A stretch of DNA of 16,494 nt from Nitrospira sp. (GCA_020697375.1 JAJFBJ010000068.1:1-16494), one strand, 5' to 3'; counted from the first letter of the stretch, positions 6,850 to 15,283 are shown. Numbers and translations: made by a program. Notes: a model not told the origin generated them from the sequence alone.

Positions 6850-8361
6850 ATGGCACGAGTCAAATCCGGTGAGCCATCTCGCAGCCGCGCAAAACCGAGC
6901 GCCATAGAAGAACTTACGCGGGGCATTGCGAAATTGCAGGAGCTGAGCAGCCAGATCGACGACTTGACCCGAGACGGGTTTCCTTACCGGGAAGCGGTCC
7001 TCGCCAGGACGGAACTTTCCTTGCGTGAAACGATTCGGCGACTCTTCGGCGAAAAATCCTCGGAATATCAGACGCACAAACAGCACAAGCTGCGGATCGG
7101 CACTCGTGCTGAGTCCGGACTCAGCACCGGACTCGTGAAGGAGTTGATCGTCGCCCTGGAGAATCAGAAGGCCGGCCTATTGGGCATGAAACCGGACATG
7201 CCGGCTGCCTCTCCGTCGCCGTCGAACGAGGAATCCATGCTTGCTGCATCGCCTCTCCGACCTTCTTCCGATCCGATGCCCGCGCCCGACGCCAAAAGTA
7301 CGTCTTCCGTCGCCGTCGCTGCCATGGCTGTCGGTCCTGTAACGACTTCCCACAAACCACCGATGCCTGCTATTCTTCCACAAGCCCTGACCGTACCGGT
7401 CGAAACGCCTTCCCTGCCTGTTTTTTCGGCTCCTCCGGCAAGCGCCGCACCGTCGCCCATCTCAATGGAAAGCCTTTCCAAAGGCCCGTCGGTGACTTCG
7501 AACGTCTCGACGCTCCTCACCTCAAGTCTTCCTGAAAGTATTCGGTCCGTTCCTCAACCGGCGAACTGTCTCGGGACTGTCCCGACCCTTCCAACAGTCG
7601 TCATTTATCCGACCCCGTCTGAAGACATTCCTGCGAACTATACTCCGCATCCCGCGGTCACCAATGCATCCATCGAGAAACCGGAAGATCAGGGGAACCC
7701 AGTCGTTCCTGAAGTTCGCATCGAGCGGCTGCCGGCTGACTCACCCGTGCCCGCTCCCAGCTCCATGCAGGAGCTACCCCTCCCGGCTGCCATGGAATCA
7801 TCAACGGTCCTTTCAGCATCTGGAGCGCCTGATACAGTCTCGGGCCTTAGCGCAGCGGAACCATCTGCTACACCGGCTTCTACCCTGTCGGAACGAACGG
7901 AAGACGAAACGCTCAACATGTTGCGCAGGATCTGCGCACGGTTCCATTTGGTGGCACGGCAACTGCGTTTACGAAAAGAATACCGGCCGACGCTGGAGAT
8001 CAATGACGAATATGACCTCCAGGATCTCTTCTATGCGCTGCTACGCCTACAATTCGATGAGGTGGGGACAGACGAGTGGATCCCGGACTATGCGAACGGC
8101 GCTCAGCGGACCACTTATTTTCTTGATTGGGATAGAACCGCGATCGTCGTCAAGCAGACTCGCCCGGGGTGGAGCGCGAAGGACTTCGCGGAGCAAATCA
8201 AATCCGACGCAGCCCGCTATTCCGCGCGGCAGAATGGGAACGCCTTGCTGTGCTTCATCTATGATCCCGAAGGACGGGTGGGGAATCCCCGCGGATTGGA
8301 GGCCGACCTCACGACAGTCCGCGATCAGTATGCGGTGCAAGTCATCGTCGCTCCGAAGTAG
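6850..8361 (+). CDS. Large hypothetical with degenerate DpnII/MboI-type nuclease domain
   Basis: A 503-residue protein. AGGAGG at 6834-6839 lies ten bases before the ATG; the frame opens at 6724, but that extension lacks support. Residues 1-115 are helical (IEELTRGIAKLQELSSQIDD, then LRETIRRLFGEKSSEYQTH). Residues about 117-350 are a low-complexity Pro/Ser/Ala/Thr/Val linker. Residues about 352-503 resemble the PD-(D/E)XK-like C-terminal domain of DpnII/MboI-type proteins: RPTLEINDEYDLQDLFYALL (379-398), then DEWIPDYANGAQRTT, and CFIYDPEGRVGNPRGLE. The usual R.DFLL...i.VEVK.TR site reads RTTYFLDWDRTAIVVKQTR. Thr422 and Val433 therefore stand where the catalytic Asp and Glu are expected, while Lys435 is kept. 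It is probably a non-cleaving binding or scaffold protein. No methyltransferase adjoins it, so it is not an obvious restriction system. Confidence 0.8.
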   Translation: MARVKSGEPSRSRAKPSAIEELTRGIAKLQELSSQIDDLTRDGFPYREAVLARTELSLRETIRRLFGEKSSEYQTHKQHKLRIGTRAESGLSTGLVKELIVALENQKAGLLGMKPDMPAASPSPSNEESMLAASPLRPSSDPMPAPDAKSTSSVAVAAMAVGPVTTSHKPPMPAILPQALTVPVETPSLPVFSAPPASAAPSPISMESLSKGPSVTSNVSTLLTSSLPESIRSVPQPANCLGTVPTLPTVVIYPTPSEDIPANYTPHPAVTNASIEKPEDQGNPVVPEVRIERLPADSPVPAPSSMQELPLPAAMESSTVLSASGAPDTVSGLSAAEPSATPASTLSERTEDETLNMLRRICARFHLVARQLRLRKEYRPTLEINDEYDLQDLFYALLRLQFDEVGTDEWIPDYANGAQRTTYFLDWDRTAIVVKQTRPGWSAKDFAEQIKSDAARYSARQNGNALLCFIYDPEGRVGNPRGLEADLTTVRDQYAVQVIVAPK

Positions 8362-8441
8362 CGTGATGAGGCTCAGCCGATCGCATCCGAAGAGGCGGCC
8401 ATCGATTGACTTCCCCCGGAGCATCCGTTAGGTTTCGAATC

Positions 8442-8469
8442 GCCGGGCTGCGTTCACGCCGCGCCCGGC
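8442..8469 (+). repeat. GC-rich stem-loop upstream of the RAM-domain gene
   Basis: GCCGGGC (8442-8448) pairs with GCCCGGC (8463-8469), enclosing an inner GCG-TTCA-CGC hairpin (8450-8459). It lies 80 bases past the previous stop and 22 bases before the next start. It could end the upstream transcript or sit in the 5' leader of the RAM-domain gene. No T tract follows. Confidence 0.4.
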
Positions 8470-8491
8470 CATCACATGGGAGATCATCCGC

Positions 8492-8746
8492 ATGCCGGAT
8501 CGAGCGTACGTATTGATCAATGTCCTGCCCGGCCGGACAGCCGACGTCGTAAAGGCATTGGCCGGCATCAAGGAAATCAAACAAATCGATCCTTGCTGGG
8601 GCAAGCCGGACATTTTTACCATCGTCGAAATTCCTCACCAGGATGCCCTGACTCAACTGGTGCTCGCCAAAATTCATGCGATCCCAGGCGTGGACCAGAC
8701 GGACACTCATATGGTCTACCGCCTGCAGGAAGCTAATCCCAAATGA
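8492..8746 (+). CDS. Stand-alone Lrp/AsnC ligand-binding (RAM) domain protein
   Basis: An 84-residue protein corresponding to the C-terminal effector domain of Lrp/AsnC regulators, without the DNA-binding helix-turn-helix. It begins AYVLINVLPGRTADVVKAL and continues with IKEIKQIDPCWGKPDIFTIVE (the G..D....v strand) and ends VDQTDTHMVYRL. The family's short members bind amino acids or modulate full-length Lrp proteins by forming mixed oligomers. The length is normal for a stand-alone RAM domain. GGAG about ten bases before the ATG is a moderate ribosome-binding site. Its stop overlaps the next gene's start (ATGA at 8743-8746), showing translational coupling with the lipoprotein. Confidence 0.88.
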   Translation: MPDRAYVLINVLPGRTADVVKALAGIKEIKQIDPCWGKPDIFTIVEIPHQDALTQLVLAKIHAIPGVDQTDTHMVYRLQEANPK

Positions 8747-9195
8747 GAGCGGCTGTCGCGAACATGCTGGCCCTGATGTTGTTTGCAGCAGCCGCCGGAT
8801 GCGCGGGCCACGCCACCTTCCCCGAGCCGGATGTGATGGACGTCACGCTGCCGGTTCCAACGGACCGAGTCAAAAGCGCGGTGGAAGATGTCCTGACTGA
8901 AGGAGGGTACCAGGTCCTGCAGGAGAGTTCAGGCAATCTCACGACCGGCATGCGGCGTGAAATGGGCGGTCCGTGGGACAGCCTTCTGCGCTGGAGATTC
9001 GGTGTGGGGAAAAGCCGTGTGGAGGCCAGGATCGTTCCTCAAGACCAAGACAACAGTACGACCAGGTTGCGGATCCAGGTGTTCCATCGCGGCAAGGACG
9101 GACTCTTCGACTCATGGGAGAATGCCGAAACGCCGCTGCCGCAGAGTGCGGAAAATCAAATTCGTCTGATCAAGAACGCGCTCCGGCTGTTGTAG
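8743..9195 (+). CDS. Small lipoprotein, function unknown
   Basis: A 150-residue protein with a lipoprotein signal (MRAAVANMLALMLFAAAAGC), lipidated cysteine at 20. The mature part has a 'VTLPVPTDRVKSAVEDVLTE' helix and a GGYQVLQESSGNLTTGMRRE strand pair. These are followed by PWDSLLRWRFGVGKSRVEAR, RLRIQVFHRGKDGLFDSWEN and a final helix LPQSAENQIRLIKNAL. The alternating helix-strand pattern resembles NlpC/BamC-like outer-membrane lipoprotein folds, but I do not recognise a named family. Its start codon overlaps the stop of the RAM-domain gene, so both are made together. It ends nine bases from the stop of the convergent response-regulator gene. Confidence 0.82.
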   Translation: MRAAVANMLALMLFAAAAGCAGHATFPEPDVMDVTLPVPTDRVKSAVEDVLTEGGYQVLQESSGNLTTGMRREMGGPWDSLLRWRFGVGKSRVEARIVPQDQDNSTTRLRIQVFHRGKDGLFDSWENAETPLPQSAENQIRLIKNALRLL

Positions 9196-9204
9196 CACAA
9201 GCGG

Positions 9205-10605
9205 CTATTTTCCTTCGCTCTCATCGCCCAATTCCAATCCGAACCGTTCCGCCATCCGATACAGCGTGCGCCGGTCTATTCCAAGTATCTTCGCCGCTTT
9301 GACTTTGTTGCGGTTCGTCTCCTTGAGCACCCGCGCCAAATGCCGCTTCTCGACTTCCTCCAAGCTCAATAGGGCCTCGTGATGCTGACCGATGCCCTCA
9401 TGCTTGATCGCTTCAGCCTGGGGCGGATCGGCTCGAATCGATTCCGGAAGATCTTCCGGCAGCAATAGGGGGCCATGGCTCAGAGAGACCGCCCGTTCCA
9501 CGGCATTTTCCAACTCACGCACATTTCCCGGCCAGTGGTAGCGCTTCAGCAGCCCCATCGTTTCCGGTGAAAATCCTTTTACGTGCAACGACTGCCTGGC
9601 GTATTTCTGCAAGAAATGATGCGCCAGCATCGTAATGTCTTCCTGGCGCTCGGACAAGGACGGCAGGACGATGCGCACCACGTTCAAACGGTAATACAAG
9701 TCGTCTCGAAATTTGCCCTCTTTCACGAGCGTAGCCAGATCGCGATTGGTCGCCGCAATGATGCGAACATCGACTTTCAGCGACGAGGTGCTTCCGACAC
9801 GGCGCACCTCCTGTTCCTGCATCACCCGCAGCAGCTTTACCTGAAGCGCCGAACCGAGATCGCCGATCTCATCGAGAAACAGCGTGCCGTCATGGGCCGC
9901 TTCGAACAATCCGGTCTTCGTCCCCACGGCTCCCGTAAACGCGCCCTTTTCATACCCGAACATTTCCGATTCAAGGAGATGGTCAGGCAATGCGCCGCAG
10001 TTGACCGGAATGAAAGGCTTATTGCGCCGCGGACTGTTCGAATGCACGGCCCGCGCTATCAGCTCCTTGCCGGTTCCACTTTCGCCCTCGATGAGCACGG
10101 TGCTTCGCCCGGCAGAAACTCTGGCAACCAATTTGTATACTTTCAACATCGCGGGGCTGCTGCCGACTAATTGAGACCAAGGTTCGCGTGAACGCGCATC
10201 GTCCCGGAACCGGGCATTCTCACGAACCAGACGGCAATGTTCCAAACTCCGCTGCACCACGAGGCGAATTTCTTCTTTCTTGAACGGCTTGGCGAGATAG
10301 TCGTACGCGCCCTGCTTGATCGCCTCGATCGCTCCTTCCAGCGACCCAAAGGCCGTCAGCAAGACGACCGATGTGTCCGGACTGAATCGCTTGAACTCCT
10401 TCAGCACCATGAACCCGTCGCCCTGCTCCATCCGAATGTCCGTGAGGACGACGTCCGGGGGTGCTTGTTTTCCGCGCTCCGCCGCCGCCTGGCCGTTGGA
10501 GAACGCCTCCACCTCATAGCCTTCCTTCAGCAGCGCTTCCGCCAGCAGCGCGCGCGCGGCATGGTCGTCATCGATCACGAATAATTTAGCATGACCCATC
10601 GGCAT
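9205..10605 (-). CDS. Sigma-54-dependent NtrC-family response regulator
   Basis: A 466-residue three-domain activator of sigma-54 promoters. The receiver (about 5-120) has IDDD at 11-14, phospho-acceptor Asp56 in VVLTDIRM and Lys106 in AKPFKK. The AAA+ domain (about 145-385) has Walker A GESGTGKE (174-181), the sigma-54-contacting GAFTGA loop (221-226), Walker [11 protein letters not shown] (241-250) and [11 protein letters not shown] (299-309). The C-terminal Fis-type helix-turn-helix includes [21 protein letters not shown]. All key residues are present, so it should be active. It overlaps the upstream kinase gene by 20 bases, so the two form a cognate pair. Start may be the ATG at 10599 instead. 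Confidence 0.96.
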   Translation of the reverse strand: MPMGHAKLFVIDDDHAARALLAEALLKEGYEVEAFSNGQAAAERGKQAPPDVVLTDIRMEQGDGFMVLKEFKRFSPDTSVVLLTAFGSLEGAIEAIKQGAYDYLAKPFKKEEIRLVVQRSLEHCRLVRENARFRDDARSREPWSQLVGSSPAMLKVYKLVARVSAGRSTVLIEGESGTGKELIARAVHSNSPRRNKPFIPVNCGALPDHLLESEMFGYEKGAFTGAVGTKTGLFEAAHDGTLFLDEIGDLGSALQVKLLRVMQEQEVRRVGSTSSLKVDVRIIAATNRDLATLVKEGKFRDDLYYRLNVVRIVLPSLSERQEDITMLAHHFLQKYARQSLHVKGFSPETMGLLKRYHWPGNVRELENAVERAVSLSHGPLLLPEDLPESIRADPPQAEAIKHEGIGQHHEALLSLEEVEKRHLARVLKETNRNKVKAAKILGIDRRTLYRMAERFGLELGDESEGK

Positions 10606-11767
10606 CTCGCCCTTCGATTACAGGTGTACTCGACTCTAACCCGGGAAGAACTATGGTCACCGTCGTGCCCTTTCCCGCTTCGCTCTGCAGCGTCAAATGA
10701 CCGCCATGGGCCGATACGGCTTCCCGGCTCAGAAACAACCCCAACCCGGTTCCCTTGCCGATGGCCTTGGTCGTGAAAAAGGGCTGAAAGGCCTGTTCGA
10801 CATCCTCCTGCGGCATCCCGCAACCGGTGTCTCGAACTGCAATCGTGACCATGGTATCAAGATCGATCAGGCCTGTGCAGGACGCTTGATCGGTCTCTTC
10901 CGTCGAGGCCGGACGCGTCGCCACGGCGACAGTCACATGGCCTCCTGATCCTGTCGCCACCAGAGCATTGGTCAGGAGATTGACCAATACCTGATGAATT
11001 TTGTCGGCATCCGCCCAGATGAGCGGAACGGGCTGCGCCATCTCACTCTGGAGCGCGATCCCCTTGGCATGGTATCCCGGTTCCATCAACGCGACGACCG
11101 TCCCGACCAATTGTTCGGCAGGATACCACGTCGGCTCAGGTTTACGCTGTCTGGTGGACGACAAGAGATCTTGAATGGTGCGCACGACCCGATTCAACTG
11201 CTCATCGATGATGCCGATCCGCCGTTGCATCTCGATGGTGACGCCGGGCTCATCCGCCAGCGCTTCCACATGCCAGGCGATCGAATGCAATGGCGTTCCC
11301 ACCTCATGCGCCACCGACGCGACCAATTGGCCGACAGCGGCCAGGCGTTCCGAGCGTGCCAGCTTGTCTTTGATCTCCGCGAGCTGTGCATTCGCGCGCA
11401 GAAGGTGTTCGGTTTGCATGGCCAGGGCTGATCTCGCTGCTTCTTCTCTGGCTTTGCGCTCTTCCCATGTCATGCCGATGTAGGCGACCCCTGCCAGAAC
11501 GCATACCACCATGGTGCGGTTAACGACGACTGCGGTGAATCGTTCCTTCTTTTTGCCCGGCTGGAAGAGACCGACAAAAGTCACCAGCACGCAGAGCGCA
11601 AGCGTAAAAAACATGAGGCGCCGATTACGAACAGCGGCGACCAGCAGAATGGGCAACACGAAAGCGAATGCCCCCACGACATTGAGCGGGAACATCCATT
11701 CCATGATCACGACGATGAGGAACAACAGCCCGGCGATGGCAAGTACGATTTGATTGCGACCCTTCAT
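10586..11767 (-). CDS. Membrane sensor histidine kinase (intramembrane-sensing type)
   Basis: A 393-residue kinase. Four membrane helices lie within residues 5-100 (roughly 7-22, 31-46, 50-67 and 81-98) joined by short loops, with no periplasmic sensor domain and no PAS or HAMP. A coiled coil (about 101-140) leads to the HisKA domain with SVAHEVGTPLHSI, phosphorylated His154. The HATPase_c domain shows the N box (VNLLTNALVAT), G1 DTGCGMP, F box FQPFFTTK and G2 GKGTGLGL. It should phosphorylate the adjacent NtrC-type regulator. A GTG at 11794 could extend it by nine residues; I prefer the ATG at 11767, which has GGAA nearby. It starts 30 bases after the malQ stop, so all three genes are probably one transcript. 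Confidence 0.93.
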   Translation of the reverse strand: MKGRNQIVLAIAGLLFLIVVIMEWMFPLNVVGAFAFVLPILLVAAVRNRRLMFFTLALCVLVTFVGLFQPGKKKERFTAVVVNRTMVVCVLAGVAYIGMTWEERKAREEAARSALAMQTEHLLRANAQLAEIKDKLARSERLAAVGQLVASVAHEVGTPLHSIAWHVEALADEPGVTIEMQRRIGIIDEQLNRVVRTIQDLLSSTRQRKPEPTWYPAEQLVGTVVALMEPGYHAKGIALQSEMAQPVPLIWADADKIHQVLVNLLTNALVATGSGGHVTVAVATRPASTEETDQASCTGLIDLDTMVTIAVRDTGCGMPQEDVEQAFQPFFTTKAIGKGTGLGLFLSREAVSAHGGHLTLQSEAGKGTTVTIVLPGLESSTPVIEGRDADGSC

Positions 11768-11797
11768 CGCGGTTCCACGCCGTGCAGGATCCACGGC

Positions 11798-14065
11798 TCA
11801 GGACGTTGGTGGGGCGGGGGGACGGAGCGCGCGCAAGGCAGCGGCGAGTGATCGCACAGGTTCATCCTGTTGAAGATCCTCAAGCGTCAGCGATAGCTTT
11901 CGAGACCAATTGGGATACGCATCCAGAGTACCGGGCAGATTCATTTGTGTCACTTCGCCGGTCACGTCGTCAAGATTCGCCATGACCACCCATGCGCGCG
12001 AGTCGGCAAGATACGCATGAACCGCCTGGCACAATTCCGCTGTCATTGTCGGCACATGCTCGGGCTCGTCGCTCATACCGGGAGGCAACAACCCCGAGGC
12101 CTTAAGAGCGGCCAGCATGTGGCGCTTGTCCCGCATCCGCTCTTCCAAGGCCGGCTGCATGGCTTGCTCGTCCGAAAGCATCCCGAGTCGCGCTCGTAAA
12201 CGGATGTCTTCTCCGAGCCAATAGCCGGAAAGCGTAGGAAGATCATGGGTCGTGACGACCGCCAACGATTGCTCCGGATAGGCCGACGGCGTTTTGAATG
12301 ATCCGTTGTCCCAGTTCCGCTCGAAGTAGAACACCCGATAGGACAGAATCTTATAACGCGAGAGCTGCTCCCGCACATAGTCAGGCACCGTTCCCAAATC
12401 TTCCCCGATCACGAGGGTACGGGAGCGAGTGCTTTCCAGTGCAAGGATGCGCAGGAGGTCTTCCGCAGGATACTGCACATAGGCGCCTGTGGACGCCGCC
12501 AATCCCCGAGGCACCCAAAACAGCCGGAACAGCATCATCACATGATCGATGCGGATTGCACCGCCTTGGCGGAGGGTTTTCCGCAACAGCTCGATGAAGG
12601 AACGATATCCGGTGGCCTTGAGGCGTAGCGGATGGTACGGGGCAAATCCCCAATTCTGGCCTTGAGGGGCGAATGCGTCCGGTGGAGCCCCGCAGTCCGC
12701 GTTCAATGCCAGAACATCCTGCAGCATCCAGGCTTCGGCGCCGTTGCGATCGCTTCCCAACGCCAGATCGGGATACAGTCCGATCGTCATCTTCACGTGA
12801 GCCGCCCGAGAGTTGGCGTCCTTCAGTTGATCGGACGCCACCCATTGCATGTACTGAAAGAACCGAAGCCGCTTGCTGTGCCGTTTGGCAAATTCACCCA
12901 GCGCGGGCGAGCCAGGGGACCGGTATTGCTCCGGCCATTCCGGCCACAGTGCGGGGGAAGGTTCGATCGACCGCCGCTCTTCTTCCAACACCTGAAACAA
13001 TGCAAACCGCTCGAGGGAATCCCCTTCGTCCCGAATGAACCGCTCCAAGAGCCAGCCACGAGCGCTGTTCGGCTGGAGGATGGGCTCTTGTCCCCTGTAA
13101 TTATCCTGTAAAAACTGCCGGTAGGCACATTCCAGCATCGCGCGCTTCAGCTTCACCACGGATTCGGAATCCACGCGGTCAGCTCGACGAACCGCATCCA
13201 GCTCCTTTTGAAACTCGGCACTCTTCCGTAAGCGTTGGGCGTCAAGCGAGGTGCGATATTCCGGCAACCGATCGACATCGATGTAGAGCTCATTCAAGAA
13301 GAGCCGGCTGGTCGGCGAATAGGGACTGAGATGGTGGGGACGGGAATTCTTGAGGGCATGCAAGGGATTCAAGCCGATGATTCCCGCCCCCAACTCATGG
13401 CCAGCCCATTCGACCAGGCGGGACAAATCGGTGAAGTCGCCGACGCCCCAATTCGTTCGGGAACGCAGCGAATACAATTGCAGCGCCAAGCCCCATACCC
13501 GTCCTCCCTGCGACAGAAAATCAGGTACATAACAATGCGGAGGGGCGACGACGATGCAGAGCGATCCTTTGGTTTCTACGGTGGCTCCCCTGGCTTCTAC
13601 CGACAGGTCGTAGTAGCCGAGCGCAAGGTCTGAAACCAATGGGAACTCAAGGCGCACGGCGCGGCGTCCAGCCACATAACCTGTATCTTGCGGGATAAGA
13701 GGCGGACCTGCCTCCTTTCGATGGATGATGGTCCCCTTTTCATCGGTCAGCTTCCAAGCCACCGACAATGTCTGCTCTTCACCATCTTCCAACGGAAGCC
13801 GAAAAGACCAATGCGTGGAATCATACCCCAGCTGAAGAATCAGAATCGGGTCACAAGGTTGCCGCCAGAAGGCCTCATCCCAGGCAACCAGTTCTTCGGC
13901 GAGGGCTTCCCGCGACTCGACGCGAAACCCCATCGCGGCCAGGATGGCCCGCGTGGTATCGTCACTCGTAATATGCAGAATGCCGGCGATATCGTGATAG
14001 TCAGCGGAAATCCCGGCCCGCGAGCCGAGAAGGCGAAGCAGGTCATGCTCGGTGCCTTGATACAT
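11798..14065 (-). CDS. malQ: 4-alpha-glucanotransferase (amylomaltase)
   Basis: A 755-residue GH77 enzyme. It moves alpha-1,4-glucan segments between maltodextrins, releasing glucose, in maltodextrin or glycogen turnover in the cytoplasm. Residues 1-190 are the extra N-terminal region found in the long (E. coli-like) MalQ form. The catalytic barrel starts near 205 (WGLALQLYSLRS, then NWGVGDFTDL). Nucleophile Asp507 is in GGAIRIDHVMM, acid/base Glu555 in VIGEDLGTVPDYV, and the third Asp608 in TTHDLPTLSGYWLG. NADCGAPPDAFAPQGQNWG is also intact. No Shine-Dalgarno is obvious before the ATG. It is the first gene of the operon with the kinase and sigma-54 regulator, which suggests a regulatory link. 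Confidence 0.96.
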   Translation of the reverse strand: MYQGTEHDLLRLLGSRAGISADYHDIAGILHITSDDTTRAILAAMGFRVESREALAEELVAWDEAFWRQPCDPILILQLGYDSTHWSFRLPLEDGEEQTLSVAWKLTDEKGTIIHRKEAGPPLIPQDTGYVAGRRAVRLEFPLVSDLALGYYDLSVEARGATVETKGSLCIVVAPPHCYVPDFLSQGGRVWGLALQLYSLRSRTNWGVGDFTDLSRLVEWAGHELGAGIIGLNPLHALKNSRPHHLSPYSPTSRLFLNELYIDVDRLPEYRTSLDAQRLRKSAEFQKELDAVRRADRVDSESVVKLKRAMLECAYRQFLQDNYRGQEPILQPNSARGWLLERFIRDEGDSLERFALFQVLEEERRSIEPSPALWPEWPEQYRSPGSPALGEFAKRHSKRLRFFQYMQWVASDQLKDANSRAAHVKMTIGLYPDLALGSDRNGAEAWMLQDVLALNADCGAPPDAFAPQGQNWGFAPYHPLRLKATGYRSFIELLRKTLRQGGAIRIDHVMMLFRLFWVPRGLAASTGAYVQYPAEDLLRILALESTRSRTLVIGEDLGTVPDYVREQLSRYKILSYRVFYFERNWDNGSFKTPSAYPEQSLAVVTTHDLPTLSGYWLGEDIRLRARLGMLSDEQAMQPALEERMRDKRHMLAALKASGLLPPGMSDEPEHVPTMTAELCQAVHAYLADSRAWVVMANLDDVTGEVTQMNLPGTLDAYPNWSRKLSLTLEDLQQDEPVRSLAAALRALRPPAPPTS

Positions 14066-14092
14066 AATGCAGAGCTTGAGTGTGAGTGAAGA

Positions 14093-14109
14093 CCTTGATC
14101 AAGTCAAGG
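14093..14109. promoter_or_regulatory. Operator-like inverted repeat upstream of malQ
   Basis: CCTTGATCAAGTCAAGG has six-base arms CCTTGA and TCAAGG and contains the nested palindrome CTTGATCAAG (14094-14103). It lies 28-44 bases upstream of the malQ start codon, a position suited to a repressor or activator site. No protein can be assigned to it. Confidence 0.35.
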
Positions 14110-14124
14110 CATCCAAGGGTTCTC

Positions 14125-14158
14125 TTCCACCGGATATCGAGATGCGGTGGAAATCCGG
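14125..14158. repeat. Overlapping, mutually exclusive stem-loops upstream of malQ
   Basis: TTCCACCG (14125-14132) pairs perfectly with CGGTGGAA (14145-14152) across a 12-base loop. CCGGAT (14130-14135) pairs with ATCCGG (14153-14158). The two stems share bases and cannot form together. They lie 60-93 bases upstream of malQ and would be in its 5' leader if transcription begins further upstream. Confidence 0.4.
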
Positions 14159-14473
14159 GATTGCGCGATCTAGACCTATACAGCCAGGACATCCTTTGGA
14201 GCCCACTATATCGCCAAGCCTATGATTATTGGACCGGCATGCCAGGGCTGCGCAGGCCACAGCGTTTACCGGGAATACCTGTACCGACTTCTTTTCTCGT
14301 GAGCGGCTCCGCTGACCATTCAAGCGATCATGCATACCTCGCGGCTTTGCCCGAATGGGTCTCATTGCTGCTGATGTTCGCTCGTGGTAGCATAAAATGG
14401 CGTTGCTCTTCGGCCCACGGGATGGAAGTTGGCATGGAATCGGCCGCAGAAAGGTAGAAGGTAGGTGGCTTCT

Positions 14474-15199
14474 ATGATCCTAGGCTCGTCGAATTCGCCT
14501 TGCGCCATCTGGCTTCTGTCCGCCGTACAATGCCTCGCATTCGCCGGACCCACCTTTGCGGACAATTCCCGCATCGATATCACCGGAGATTATCGGTACA
14601 CCTACCATGAACCGGAAACCGCAGCCGAAGCCAAGCAGACTGCCTGTCTGGAAGCGCTCCACCAGGCCGTCAGCACCACGGCGGCAGTGCGCGAACGGAT
14701 GGCCTCGATCGTGGATTCAAAATTGTTTCGCAATCTGGTCCATACGCTTGCCACGAAACATGTCAGCGAGCCGCAGATCCTTCAACAGAGCGAGAAGGGC
14801 CGGACGGTGTATTGCAAGATGAAAGGAAGCTTCCATTCGAACGAAGTGGAGCGTGTCCTCATCGCGCAAACCACGAGCGGAGGGGAACCGGGTTTGGATC
14901 AGAACCGAGCCTTGAGGATCCTTGAGGCTCGCGAAGATCCCGACGGCACCATCACGATCGTCTATCAAGCGCTCAAACGCCTCGATTGGCTGGGAACCGC
15001 CTATCAAGGCACCTTGCGGGAATCGGCGGATGTGATGGTGGATTTTTATGATGAACAAGGCCTGCTACTGAAGAGCATCAACTACCCGGCACGCAAAACC
15101 GCGGCGGGTGATGACGTGTTGTATCCCGGCGAGATGGGAACGCTGAAAGTCGCCAAACCTCTCAACACGAAATCCTATCGCGTCTGGGTCGTGAAGTGA
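14474..15199 (+). CDS. Exported hypothetical protein, FlgT_N/LPP20-like
   Basis: A 241-residue protein with a signal peptide (MILGSSNSPCAIWLLSAVQC), likely cleaved after TFA at 29. A GTG at 14465 could extend it three codons. Residues about 31-120 show ITGDYRYTYHEPETAAEAKQ, then the ACLEALHQAV helix, and later KGRTVYCKMKGSFHSNEV. This resembles the 'G.a........eAk..A...Al..av' helix and following strand of FlgT_N/LPP20-type domains. The second half (VMVDFYDEQGLLLKSINYPA, then YPGEMGTLKVAKPLNTKSYR) looks like a beta sandwich of the kind seen in periplasmic proteins. No enzyme motif is visible. It diverges from malQ and converges on the SPFH gene. Function unknown. Confidence 0.75.
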   Translation: MILGSSNSPCAIWLLSAVQCLAFAGPTFADNSRIDITGDYRYTYHEPETAAEAKQTACLEALHQAVSTTAAVRERMASIVDSKLFRNLVHTLATKHVSEPQILQQSEKGRTVYCKMKGSFHSNEVERVLIAQTTSGGEPGLDQNRALRILEAREDPDGTITIVYQALKRLDWLGTAYQGTLRESADVMVDFYDEQGLLLKSINYPARKTAAGDDVLYPGEMGTLKVAKPLNTKSYRVWVVK

Positions 15200-15283
15200 T
15201 CGGCCGAGAATCCAGAGCAGCTCAGACCGGGACCGGCGCCCTCGCGATGGGTATATCGCCGCTATATATAGGCCGGACCGGGC

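Larger units (their letters stand above)
14066..14473. other. Divergent intergenic region (malQ / 14474 gene)
   Basis: About 400 bases between two divergent genes, so it must carry both promoters. It holds the inverted repeats noted separately. No -35/-10 pair and no -24/-12 sigma-54 site is convincing on either strand. The 123-codon frame at 14086 has no ribosome-binding site and protein-unlike composition. Confidence 0.5.

Noticed and set aside
7952..7967. Sigma-54-like -24/-12 sequence (TGGCACGGCAACTGCG)
   Set aside because: It lies inside the nuclease-like coding region, its -12 part is CTGC rather than TTGC, and no gene starts at a suitable distance downstream.
6850..8361. Restriction-modification system
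   Set aside because: There is no methyltransferase or specificity gene nearby, and the nuclease-like domain lacks its acidic catalytic residues.
7664..8431. 255-codon plus-strand open frame
   Set aside because: It is a frame shadow of the 503-aa gene, with a Ser/Arg/Cys-rich composition and no start signal.
9583..10170. 195-codon plus-strand open frame
   Set aside because: It is antisense to the intact AAA+ domain of the sigma-54 activator and arises from GC-rich codon use.
14086..14457. 123-codon plus-strand open frame
   Set aside because: It has no ribosome-binding site or family resemblance, and it fills the divergent promoter region of malQ and the 14474 gene.
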